Positions 44,301 through 56,300 of a stretch of 64,000 nt of DNA are shown one piece after another; within the stretch, counting starts at the first letter, position 1, and every line of letters starts with the position of its first letter. The stretch is from Oryzias latipes. Taxonomy: Eukaryota > Chordata > Actinopteri > Beloniformes > Adrianichthyidae. The stretch is taken from the NCBI RefSeq assembly GCF_002234675.1, contig NC_019860.2:11406586-11470585 (forward strand), in the 5' to 3' direction. The position numbers were made by a program, and so were the translations under genes. The notes under the pieces were generated by a model, which saw only the letters and a program-made list of their open reading frames with translations, did no database searches and had not been told where the DNA came from.

Positions 44301-47300
44301 TTCCACGCAGAGAACCTCCCCATCAGCACAAACACCCTGCCCAACTCAGGTCAACATTTACATTTGTTGAATAGGTCTTCACTTCCCAACCTTGAACTTC
44401 ATTGACATTTATAGATTATAGATATTTACAAGACAGCTGAGGAGGGCAAAAAAAATCTTCTGAAAATTTTCCGCTTAATCTCTCTAACCATCTCCACAAG
44501 TGTAGTTTGGAGTTAGTTTCTGTGGCCTTCCCCAACCACACCAAAAACTAGTGCAGGGCAGAGGGACGGCGAACGGGGGTGATGATGACAGGAGGAGCAA
44601 GTTTTCCACGCAGAGAACCTCCCCATCAGCACAAACACCCTGCCCAACTCAGGTCAACATTTACATTTGTTGAATAGGTCTTCACTTCCCACCAATGCAC
44701 ACACACAGACACCAAGCTTGGTTGAACTTGGACACAGGCTAAAGCTGGTCACAGAGCTGAAGGACAGAAAAAAAGAGCATCACATCAGCTTCCTTTTGGA
44801 CCTAAATTTAGAGGTAGATAGTGTGTGTGTGTGTATATACCTGTGTATGTATCTTTGTGGGGACCATGGTGTTGAATGCGTCAAGCGAGGACGGGTCACA
44901 ATTAAATTTATGTTCAGGTTTCTTTAAAAGTTTTTGCACAGGTAAAGTTCTTTCAGGATTTCTTTTAGTGAAGATGGACAAACATTCATATTTTTGTTTG
45001 GTTAACTTCACGAGGACCACTTCGAGGTGTGGGCCAGTCTTCTCTTTGATGGTTTAAATCTGGTTTTCAGGAGCTTTATAATGCCAACAAGAACCTAGAT
45101 TAATGATTTTCTCATTACCACTGGAGCTTTAGCTCCACTGATGATGTTCTTTAAATTACTCTTAAATTATTCTGTCACTTTTAAGCGGGTAACACAATTA
45201 ACATAATTCCAATGGATTCTGAAGCTGAGAAAGCAGCATTGCACTGATATGAAACATTTTCTGGTAGAAATGACAGTAGTAAATTAAACTACTTTTCTCA
45301 GCTTAAGAATCAGTTGGAATGACATTAAATTGCATTAAGAGTCGAAGAGTTATAGTAGTTTAAAGATTGTGTTCTCTTTACCATCTACGGGCAATAGCTC
45401 CGGTATTATGGGTTTTAAGAGTAAAAATTGTAAACGTGAACTCTGAAAGCCTTCGATGAAGGCAGCGGTTTGCTGTTTGCATCATGTCAAGTCGCTCTGT
45501 CACTTTTAAAAAAATACATCCACGACCTTCTTAAAGCAGCAGCACCAACTTCTACATTGTCACACTCAAGCAAAGTTAACAAAAACAAACATGTTTGGAA
45601 AGTGTTATTTTTCTTCTTGCTTAATAGAGCCAGTGAGGAAACAAAATAAGGGCTTTCAACTTCATAGAAAAAGAAAACTGTGTTTAACAGATAAAAACCA
45701 GGAGTCTTTACTCCAAATATGGATTTATTTGGACGGTTGTTCACACAAACCATTATTATATTGCATAATATTCATCAACCGGCTGTCTAATGTTACAAGG
45801 ATGCTGCTAATAAAGTTGATGAAATAATAGATATACTTGAAGGTTTACGTGAATAATAATTCAAGGTAATCTTTTTTTTTTTTAAATACAAGTTTTAGTG
45901 TTAGTATTTTTTTGCATTTATCTGTCGCACCTTAAAAGTTTGACGAGACTGACGTGGGCATCCAATTTTTTTTTAAGCCCTTACTTGGACAGTTATAATT
46001 TAAGAGAAAATCTATATCACGTTCTAATGGTTCCTACACAAAATCCGTACAGGCCGATCCGGAGGGAAAAGGGGCAGAAAGAATTTGGGTCAGTTTACAC
46101 TATGCCAAATTGACAAGCTACCTTGAGTTAACGTCCTCTGACAATACATTGGAAAGCACCTTCACTTCGTGCCTTGTTGGCAGGACATTTAAAAACATTA
46201 ACTTGATTGGCACTTCTTTTGACTGGATTGTTGGACTTGGATTTTTTTAAAACTTGGATTCAACTGCTTGTTTCTTTCTTTTTGTTTTACTGTCTTATAT
46301 TTATTAATAAAAAATGGAATCCGAGTCCCTGGTTGGTCAAAGTTAAACTAGTTTAACTTTCAACACATGTTTAGTTGTCTAAGCTTTTGTACGATGTGCC
46401 TTAAAACTGACTTAAAAACTGAATGAATGGCAAATTCATTAACAATTTAGTTTCATAAAGTTCATCCCACTGTTGTTTTTCCACATCAATATAATACAAA
46501 TGGAACTTTAGAACATTCTACCACACTGTATGGTCACGTCTTTGCTAAATTTAAAGTGTTTCCACACATTGAACTTGATTGATGGATTAATCTTTTTTGC
46601 TGCCATCATACGGCGACCTTGAGTTCCTTGAAAGGCGCCTAACAAATAAAATTTATTATTATTATTATAAATGTGTTGTTTGCTGTAATGGTACTTGATC
46701 ATTTTACTTCATAGTAAAATAAACTTAATACGCGTCATTCCGATTTTTTTCCCCAAGATTGATTCTTAACATCTTGCCCAAGATGTTTTCAACTTGTTGG
46801 ATCATAGGAATATAAATTGATTAAGTTGATTAATCGTTACACCCCTAGTACACCAAAGATCACCTGCTCTAATGAAAGTCTATCAAACAACCCTTGTGTA
46901 AAGACATCATAGGACAGATAAAGAGTTCAGTTCTTAATGTCTAGAAAAGCCTGCATCCCAACTGCAAACTGTAGACCACTGTCTGTGTAGCCTGTAACTA
47001 ATGAAGAGACATCTTAAAAGAAAAACCAAAAACTTCTCAAAAGCCTCAAAAAAACAATCATATTCAGCAACTGTAGCTTCCACTAATGTTACTCGGAAAC
47101 TCTAAATATTTCCCAAATACATATTGTTACTTTCTTGTTTTACTTGATAACTTGTTTTTTGTAGCCAAGTAAAATTTGACTTTTAGCGCCACCTGCTGAA
47201 ATGGCACAGTCTCCTATTTCCTGCAGACTGAATGACAGTTGCATGGCATCAATGAGGACCTGTAAAGTTGCCGTCCTGGAGGCATTCCAACAAATCTGTT

Positions 47301-50300
47301 TCCTTCACAGCTTCGTTCCACCAGAGTTGCTCAGAGGCTGTGTACTGTGGTACTAGTGATGTTTTTTTTGACTGGCCCGTTTGATGATTCATTTTCTGCA
47401 GATGTAGTGGCTGAAGCTCATGGAGACATGTTAGATCGTCCAGAGAGCAGACAGTGACGCACACTTCTGGTTTTCAGAGCTTGGGGTTCCTGCGTGTGTC
47501 ACAGAGGTTGCTTTTGAATCTCGCATTTCTGCGCTCAAGCCCCCGTCTGCCTGTTTGTGTGCCACAGTGCCACACGCCTCCCCATTTGCGGCGTTGGGTT
47601 CGCGGCATCATCACAGCTGTCAGATCTGAACTGAACTGTCATCTTCTTGGAGCAGTGCCCGCTTCCTGTTCCTGCTTCACAGCTCCACAGCAGTCACACT
47701 GCAGCATAATAGCATCTGACAATTAGTGGCCACTTCTGACCAAAACCACTCACAGAATCACATAATTGAGCTGAAATCCCACAGCTTCCAAACATGGCAT
47801 TCGTTACTCCAAATTGCTTGGTTTCCTGCTTCAGCTCGACTTTTCTCTTTTACGTATAGAGATGTGAAGTTCTCCCATCTCCAGTTAAGGCACTGTAATG
47901 ATATGTGCGCAAATGGTCGGAAAAATTAAATACTATGTTGCTCTCTGTGCATCAAGAGTCACATCCTAATATCTGTGTGCTTCAACCAGAGGATCTAAGT
48001 AAAGAGCAAGGCAGCGTCTGAACAGTTTGACCACAGAGGCTGCTGGTTTCCTGGACGCTTTTTGAAACAGTTCAGTGTGGCTAAATGTACAAAGACAAAA
48101 CACACATGCCGATTGTTTTATTGATGAACGGGAGCCTTTTCGATCATTATATGGGTCATGGATTTCTTTCAGCAGCATTTTTGTGTTTTTGCGAATGAGT
48201 TTTTAAAAGAGCTTTTTTCTGCTATGAATCCTTTTGAGATAAATGAAATAAAAATTAGGAAAACAAAGCATTACGAGGTAACACAGGTATTAAAGAATAA
48301 AAAAGAAATGTAAACTATTTAATTTGACTGATATTGCTCCTCAATGAAACCAATTACAAATCACCTCAAAACAACATTTGAAAAAAAAGTGAAGCTAAAC
48401 AAAGACATTTCCTGTCGTTGGCACAAAGAAAGCTGTGACTAAAGAGTAATTTCTACAATTAAAATGACAAACTAGCTCTTATTTTCTCATTTCTTAATTT
48501 ACAAGAGATAGGCTCCAAGCAAGGTGAGTGCAATAGCTTGCAATAACAGGCCCATTGCACTATCATTGCCCATCTCCAAGATGCACTGGACCCAAAGAAT
48601 AAAAAATCTGTATGACACACTGGTCAACAAGCAAAACCAGTGCAACGGTCAACTAGAAAAATAGTTAACTAGTAAAGTCCCACTCCAATCATCTTTTGAG
48701 CTGTTGTAAAAGCGTTCCCAGTGGTCTTTTAATTATTATTATACTGTTTTTAGCCAAAAAACAAAACGTTTTCGTGGAATAAGCCTGCTCCCTTCCCATG
48801 ATCTCTTTGTTTACTCACTGTCCTGCTAGCTTACTACCCCTCACACCCTCAACATAATGGTGAGCTATGCAGCTGGACAGTTTTGAGCCAGATGGCAGCT
48901 CAGACGAGGAAAACAAAGACGTACGAATCTATTTGTCTACAAGTAGATGCATCAGAATGGAGTGGAATAGGAAGCTTGTGGCCGCACCGCAGTAGCTTTT
49001 ACGTCACACATACAAGGTTTTTCCAACTGTATTTTCTCCTTTGGTCCTAACTTAAGATTCAATTGAAGAAATCCTCAAACACAATTTAAAGCCTAATGTT
49101 CTTTATATATGTCCTCTATTATGAGAAAACTGCTACAAGAACATGTTAAAAATACCAACACAATTTTCATTAGGGTGGGTCTTTAACTAGTAAAAACAGG
49201 GGATAATTAGTCATGTAAACCTACAGATACACTGGTCATTTGAGGCACGTTCAAGAACTTGCTAAATGTGCAGTCTTAAGGGCCGTACACACCGGGACGA
49301 ATATCGGCGCACATTATTCGCCAGCGTTTTTCAACACGTTTTTTTTGTTCACACCCAAGCGATTTTCGCTGACGATGAGCCGAGAGAACATGCAAATTCA
49401 TTCCCTGACATTAGATGGCGCTCAATGTAAAACAGAAATACCCCCTGTACACAAGGTGGTGCTGCACAACTTTTTAAACTCGCTTTTCACTCAGAAGAAG
49501 AGAGCAAGTATTTACGGGCTTGTCAGAATCATACAAAGAAAACATGAATATTTCAAGCACCAGTAGCTCCAGTTCCAGTTCCAGCAATGAAGAAATAATT
49601 GTTCAATTGAATGATGAAAGACGCCGGAAAAGACGCCGATTTTGGGTACATCCCATAGTTACGAGAAGAGAAAAACATGGGGAGTTTTATCGACTGGTAC
49701 CAGAGCTGAAAATGTATCATGAGCGTTTTCGGGGATATTTTAGAATGTCCGTCAGTGAGTGCATCTTCTTCGTCTTATTTCTTCGCGGCAATGTAGACGC
49801 TACTTGTCGTAAATCTACTTCGCCATTACGTATGTGTTCTCAGCAAGACAGTTTTGTGTTTGAGCGCCCCCAAGTTGTGTTTAACTGTAACTTCAGAAGC
49901 TCCAGACACGTGTGCAAAAGCGCCATTCTCATTGGTCGTATAGTTTTTGACGCGGCGCGTCAAACCAAAAAAACAAACCCGAGGCGTTTTTAAAAAAATG
50001 ATGTTTTTACGCGTGGCGTTTTTCGCGTTGGTGTGCACACTCACATTGGTGCCCTTTGTTTAGTCACGAGGCGTTAAACGTCGGCGAATATCAAGCGCAA
50101 AATTCGTCCAGTGTGAACAGGCCTTTAAACGCAGATTAAGCCCATGGTGTTCACACTGGACAAGCAGGAAGGGATTTTTTTCTTTCTTTTTCTTTTTCTT
50201 TTTCTGATGATTCTCTTTCGGCTTTTCCCATCAGGGGTTGCCACAGCGAGTTGCATGGTAAACTTGGCAATGTTTTACGCCGGATGCCCTTCCTGACGCA

Positions 50301-53300
50301 ACCCTTTCAAAGCAACCGGGCTTGGGACCGGCACAGAAGTAGAGAAGGGAACAGGGAGCAGCCCGGAGTTGAACCTGGGTTTCACGGACGGAAGGCGCCG
50401 CAAACCAGCACGGGCTAAACCGGCTCCTTTTTTTTCTTTTTCAACTGTTTACTAATGCATGTCCGCCACCTACAGTTGGAAGAGGATCCGTGAGAAATGT
50501 CGAAGCCTTGCAAGTCTTGTGAATGTTGTCCAAATCCACAATTCCAAAATCTAGTACCATAGAAATATGCCAGACGGCTCTGCAAAAAAAGAGTCTGACT
50601 GGCAAATATAGACCACAAAGCCTTGCGTTTGAACAATTTTTGCAAAAAAATTGTAGTTAAATTTATTTTTTCGATAAACCGTCAACGTTTTCATCTTCAC
50701 AACAATGGGTTCATAAATAATCGTGGCAAAAAGTTCATATAAATTAGTTTTTCACTTTATGAAGCCAATTACACAATATTCGCCGTTTAAAAAATAAAAA
50801 GTAGTGATCATGGTGTCCGAATTTCTTTTAAAATCCAGGGCACTAGATAGTCCTGGACTATGTCGTTTTTTAGTAGTTGGGGATTAGGGTGGGAATTCTT
50901 TGTGAGGAAATATGTAAAAAAAACACAACAAATTAGGCCGGCGAGAACTTTTTTTCAAAGTATAACTATTAGATTTAGATTTGCTTTAGGAGGTGGAAAA
51001 CAGAAAATTGATTAATGTGAGGTTGTAAGGGTAGAAAGTTTCTTTTCTTCCTCCTTCAGTGAATCATTGACTGCTGTGCTAATAATCAGCAGTGAGCTGC
51101 TCCTTATCTCACAGACTTGAGGAATTCCTGGCTCGGTTGGTAGGTGGGTGAGGCTGCGTAGAGCTGATTTTGAATTGAGTAAAGATGAAGGTAATACATT
51201 TTCTTATTTCAGTGTTTTTGGTCATCCTGTCGCACAATGTTTTGTGTGAATTGACAGCCGTCCGTCGCTATCAAAACTGCATTGAGTCAGACAAACCAAA
51301 ATGTCACGACAGTCAATAAGATGTGGTAGCTGAGAATCTTTAACCTCCAGCAACGGACAAGTGGTGTTAAAATCTGCAGAATGACGAAGACGAAGCTGTC
51401 TGACATGAAATAGTTTTACAAATCTCACATGAACTCTATTGATAAGACTTCAAAAAGCCAACCATAATCTATGCTGTTTTAACATTAGCTAAATCATCTC
51501 AGATTGACAATTCAACAACGTCATTTAATGAAGACAACCAAAAAACGGAAGCTATATTTAGTATTGTCAACGTAGTATATATATCGTAACACCCAAGTTT
51601 AAATTTTTAAGCACAAGCGCCTCCATAGAGAAGGAGCATTCTGCATTTTAGTGCCTTGAAATACAAATTCAAGGAGAAAAGGCATCTAATAAAACCTTAG
51701 AGAAGCAACAATTTAGAATATAACAAGTTACAGTATAATTGATCATCCTCAATCATATATTGGTTTACTTATTCCCAGAATCAATAGAATTCCAGTGGAT
51801 TTTGATGCTAAAACTGATTCTTTGCTCTGATACAGTTACAGTAGTGAAATGTAACATGTTGGCTCAAAGCTGCTTTTCTTCGTTTCAGAATGCTTTGGAA
51901 TTTACGTTAATTGCGTAAACAGGTGGAACTCTTATGGTTAGTTCTTGTCACCGGGGACAGCTACACTATTATAGGGTAAGGGGTTTCTCATGTTTTGATT
52001 GAGCTTAGCTTGTTAAAACCTAGTTTAAACCTTGGTCACATACCAAAATGCCACTGAGCAGCGTCTTAAATGCAAGTTTTTCAGCAAATTCGGCCATGCG
52101 ACAGTATTAGTAACAGGCAGGAGGCAGCCGATTTTTAACTGCCAGTGGCTGGGATGGTTTTAAGAAAAGTTACAATTTTACGCCGACTGAACAGTTTTTT
52201 TGGCATGGGTCAGTCGCCGCCCGGCACATTTGGAGGTCGGTAGGCAGCAAGGCAGCAGTGCGACAATTTTCTGATGGGAGAGTCTTCAAGGTCCCCAAAG
52301 TCCCCAACTTCCAGCCGTCCCCCTTACCCCGGGATGTCGTCCCACTGCCACCATCCGATTGTTAGAAATCGTACAGTAGACATGTAGGCACGAGGGAGGG
52401 CTGTTCACATGGCCCAACAATGACCAAACGTCAGTCTGGCGATCCCGGCCACCATGGGTCTTGCATACAAATGTAGACACGGCATTGATGCTGCACAAAC
52501 TCATCAAAGCGTTGATAGCACCCCAGCAACTCAAAGACCTGGGCATTGACAAACTGCAGTTCATGCTGAGAACACAAAGACAGAACATTGTGCCTGCTGC
52601 AAAAATTAAAGAAGAAGAGCAACGCACACAAGAAGGGCGCAGAAGAAGAAGTTGTTTGGTATGGTTGTGGTTTCAGCACAGAGTGTTGCTCCGACAGGAC
52701 AGTTTATTTACCCCCGGGCTACCAGAGGGCTGGCAGCTAGTGGCACTTGATGTGGATGGCCGCTGTCCGTACACATTTACACATCGTACAAGCATCATAC
52801 TGCTGCCCAATTTTGTAATTATGTCAGCCCTGCCTGACTGACTGCATTCATGACCAAGCCAACGGTTTTTCAAAAAAAAATCAGGCAGCGGCAACTAATC
52901 TTGAAGATTCTGCCAAAGCCTTCCCATCGTAACAGTTGGATATGTCACTGTAGCTTTAGCATGTTCAGTGTTGCCCTGCAATGAACTGGCCAACTGTTCA
53001 GGGTATACATAGGGTCTGAAAACATCCTTTGTGACATTGCACAGGAAGTGCAGCGCAAAGAAAATGGAGGTTAGAACATTTCTAAAACACTAATAAAATT
53101 TCTGATGCACGGCAACGTAGGACTGATATTTTGGGCTTGTTGTGTACCAAAGTTGTGTGGAATCACATATCTGAAACTCAACACTTTGGCAAAAATTTAG
53201 TCAAACAATGAGGAAACGGTCGTGAGAAGTAAGGATTTTTTTTCCATTTTGTTTTAGAATCAAACTGATTTCTAAAAAAATTTTTAAGTGTAAATTCCTC

Positions 53301-56300
53301 CCGTTGTTTGAACTCCCTCTTGGTCTTCAAATAAACGAGTAAAGCAGAAGGCTTTTCAACCCCCGCCCTTCTCATACCAACTGTGACAGCAATGTTAAGC
53401 CCAAAATCCAGTTCGTGCTTTTCTGCAGGATCGAACCCCTGTCCCCACGTTTAGTCCTTTGAAGGGTTGTGTCAGAAATGCAATGACATCACCTGAAAAA
53501 ATCCATGATGGAGATTTTTTTTTTAAAGGATTGTGAAAATAAAAATTTTAATTTATTGCTCATTCAATAAACCCTTCAGGATGCCTCAGTTTGTTTGTTT
53601 AATTTTATTTTCAAATGCATTTCTCGTATATGTCCTTAGCTTGAATGCAGCTCACAAAGGGCAAAACATCCTACTGTAACTCCACCAACTCCAACTCCAG
53701 AATGCCGTGTTTTAGCTGCAGTTTCCACAGGGTTGTCCCCTTCCTGCTCTGTAATTAGGTTTTCTGTGGCCTGGATACTCCTACTGGCTACTCCCCCTGT
53801 TCAGCTTCTGGCCTTCTGGCCAAGACCCAGACTGGACCGGCAGAGCTCTGCATCCCGTAAAAACATTAGGATACGCTGGGTGACATGAGGGCAGCAGGAT
53901 GCAGTCTGTGATACTCCTTGCAACAGAGCTTCCAACCAGTTTCCATGGTTGCAGCTGCCTCTAGCAGCCTAGCTGTAGATGGAGAAGCCATGTAAACCTT
54001 TAGGTCATAAATGCAGCCTTCGGTGTCACCAGCCAGAAGGGAGACATGACGACACTGAGCGCTCATTTAGAGCAGGTGAAAGGTAAATGATGCAAAGAAG
54101 CTAACACCAGAGCAGTGAGCAGTCTAGGATTAAATTAAAGCCCTAATATACAGCCACATTGCCCTGGTTTACGACTGTGTCCATTGATATCGTGTCAAAG
54201 GACTAAAGGGACTGTCATCCCTTTTGTATGGGGTCAGTAATCCTACATTTGTGCCTGTCTGACCTGCAAATGCTGAGCGAAGAGTTCACTCCCATGTGAC
54301 CAAAATACATGTCTGCAGTTAGATAGCAAAGTTTTATGATCAAAACTAAACAAAGATCCTGTATGACATAAATTTGGCTGACAATTGGGGTATAATTTTA
54401 CTTCTTAATAAGCTAATAACCCACTCCAATGAAAACAGTGTTTGCACAGCAGCAGGAGTTAATTTATGTCCTAGAAAAGACAGTTTGTGAAAATTTTGGC
54501 TAAATACGGCATAAACATAGTTAAAAGACCAACGAAACCAATAGTTTAAATCATTTTTGAATGGGACTTTATGCCTTGCTTTCTTCATTAGCAGTTTGAG
54601 GTTTTAACACCAGAGATGTTGCTAAGCAACAAACGCTCTTTTTACACAATTTATGTATTTTCAATGGATTCTGACATGGAGAATCACATTAATACTACCC
54701 ATCTCATGTCTTACATGCTTTCCCTCTTACTTACAGTCCCTCACAACCCCAACATAACATTACAGTTGAAACCAACATGGAGATATATTGGAACTATCCA
54801 GCCCTACATTTTTAAGCCAGATGCTTGCTCAGTCTAGGAAAAACAAAGATGTACATGGATTTAGGCGTCTACAAGTGGATGCTTCTGAATGTAGTGGAAC
54901 AGGGAGCTTGTGGCCCAAGCTAAGTATTTTCTTAGACTTCTCCTGATTCACAACAATTTGAATAAATATTCAGAAATACAATTTTAAACTTAATTTTCTT
55001 TATACATGTCCTTCCTCATCAGACAAAAGTGACTAGAGGATGAAAAAAAGAAAAAATTTCATTGGGGCCTTAAAAGGTTTAACAAGCTAACTTTCTTCTT
55101 CTGGCACCTGTAGGTTAGCATTAAACTGAAAAATAACATTTAGACAACATTAAATTAGTACAGATTCAAAGAGCAATAAAGCCTAAAACCCCCAAATCGG
55201 TTGTTGAAAGACCAAATGGTCCTAGCCTTGTCACTGTCCTACCTGGACCAAGCAAATGTTCATCATTTTAACACTCAAGAAGATCGCCTTGACAGTTTTG
55301 GGGTTCAAAAGTTGCGAGTCACAATGAGTGAACGTGGTTCATGAGGGAACGAAGGAGAGCATACACAGGGTCAGAAGTCAGGGATGATGAAGAGGATGAG
55401 TGTGAGACTCCCTGGCACCAGCACAGTCCCCCCCCCCCCCCCCCTCGCTTACCAAACAACAGCAGCTTGTCTAAAACCAGAGCTGTTTACTTGCTAATAA
55501 TAGTAAAACACCATCAGGTTGCAAATGCTCCCCTGTCGTCTGACCACTATCCCCACATATATGATAATTTACTGTGTAGAGAGGATGGAGCTTGGAGGTG
55601 GCCCCCAGGTGAGCAGTTTTTTCCTGATAGATTTTGTGCTACTACAGGGGACAGGATCAACTTTACAGTCCATAACTTGGCTCCACAGAACAGGCAGGCG
55701 GTGGATGACCTGCTGTAATCACCTTTTTATTCCTCGTCTGGCCTTTCCTGTCTGGTCAGCGACCCCTTCGTCATCATGTTCACACCCTGGGGGCTCTCTT
55801 GTGCTGTTCTTAAATACAGAGAACTGTAACTCATCTCTGCTTACACTAGATATTTCAAGTTAGCTGTAAAGCGTGATTTTTTTATTTTTTAATAGAAAAA
55901 CAGCTTTTATCTGAATGAACAAAATCTAAGTTATCCTATGCTGTTTTAAAGTTTTCTACCAAAACTTTTTGAGGGGAAGGAAAATGTAATGGGCTAAATC
56001 AAAACTAAAACTATGATGTACCTTTCAGGTATTATTACCATGATCTTTGGACTGTAATGTACAATATCAATAAATGGAGAAAGAACAGCCCATTTCAGAC
56101 ATAAGGCCAGGGGTTGACATAGCCCAGAAATTTGCACTGGCCCACAGGGCCAGTAGTTTTTGAAACTTACTGGCCCTGCCTGAAAGTTACTGGCCCGACA
56201 CCGCGCATAGCGGGACCCGCCGCTCCGCAGGTGCTTGCAACTTTAGGGGGGTCTGTGGGCATGCCCCCCCGGAAACTTTTAATATGGTACAATTTGGTGC

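Larger units (their letters stand above)
41410..48672 (+). other. nhej1: First part of the 22-kb NHEJ1 intron 3
   Basis: Contains the MITE at 42585-43012, a perfect 303-bp duplication at 44085-44690, a GT microsatellite near 44821 and a short L2-type tail at 46606-46668. Short ORFs are not conserved and show no domain. No other gene found. Confidence 0.5.

Noticed and set aside
52286..52841. Overlapping ORFs on both strands, possibly a transposase relic
   Set aside because: The basic-tryptophan stretch loosely resembles Harbinger N-termini, but no terminal repeats or target duplication could be found.
55341..55718. + strand ORF of 125 codons with a seemingly non-random C-terminal half
   Set aside because: It includes a poly-C run translated as prolines, has no recognised domain and no fitting splice sites. 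It may be an old transposon remnant; not enough to call.
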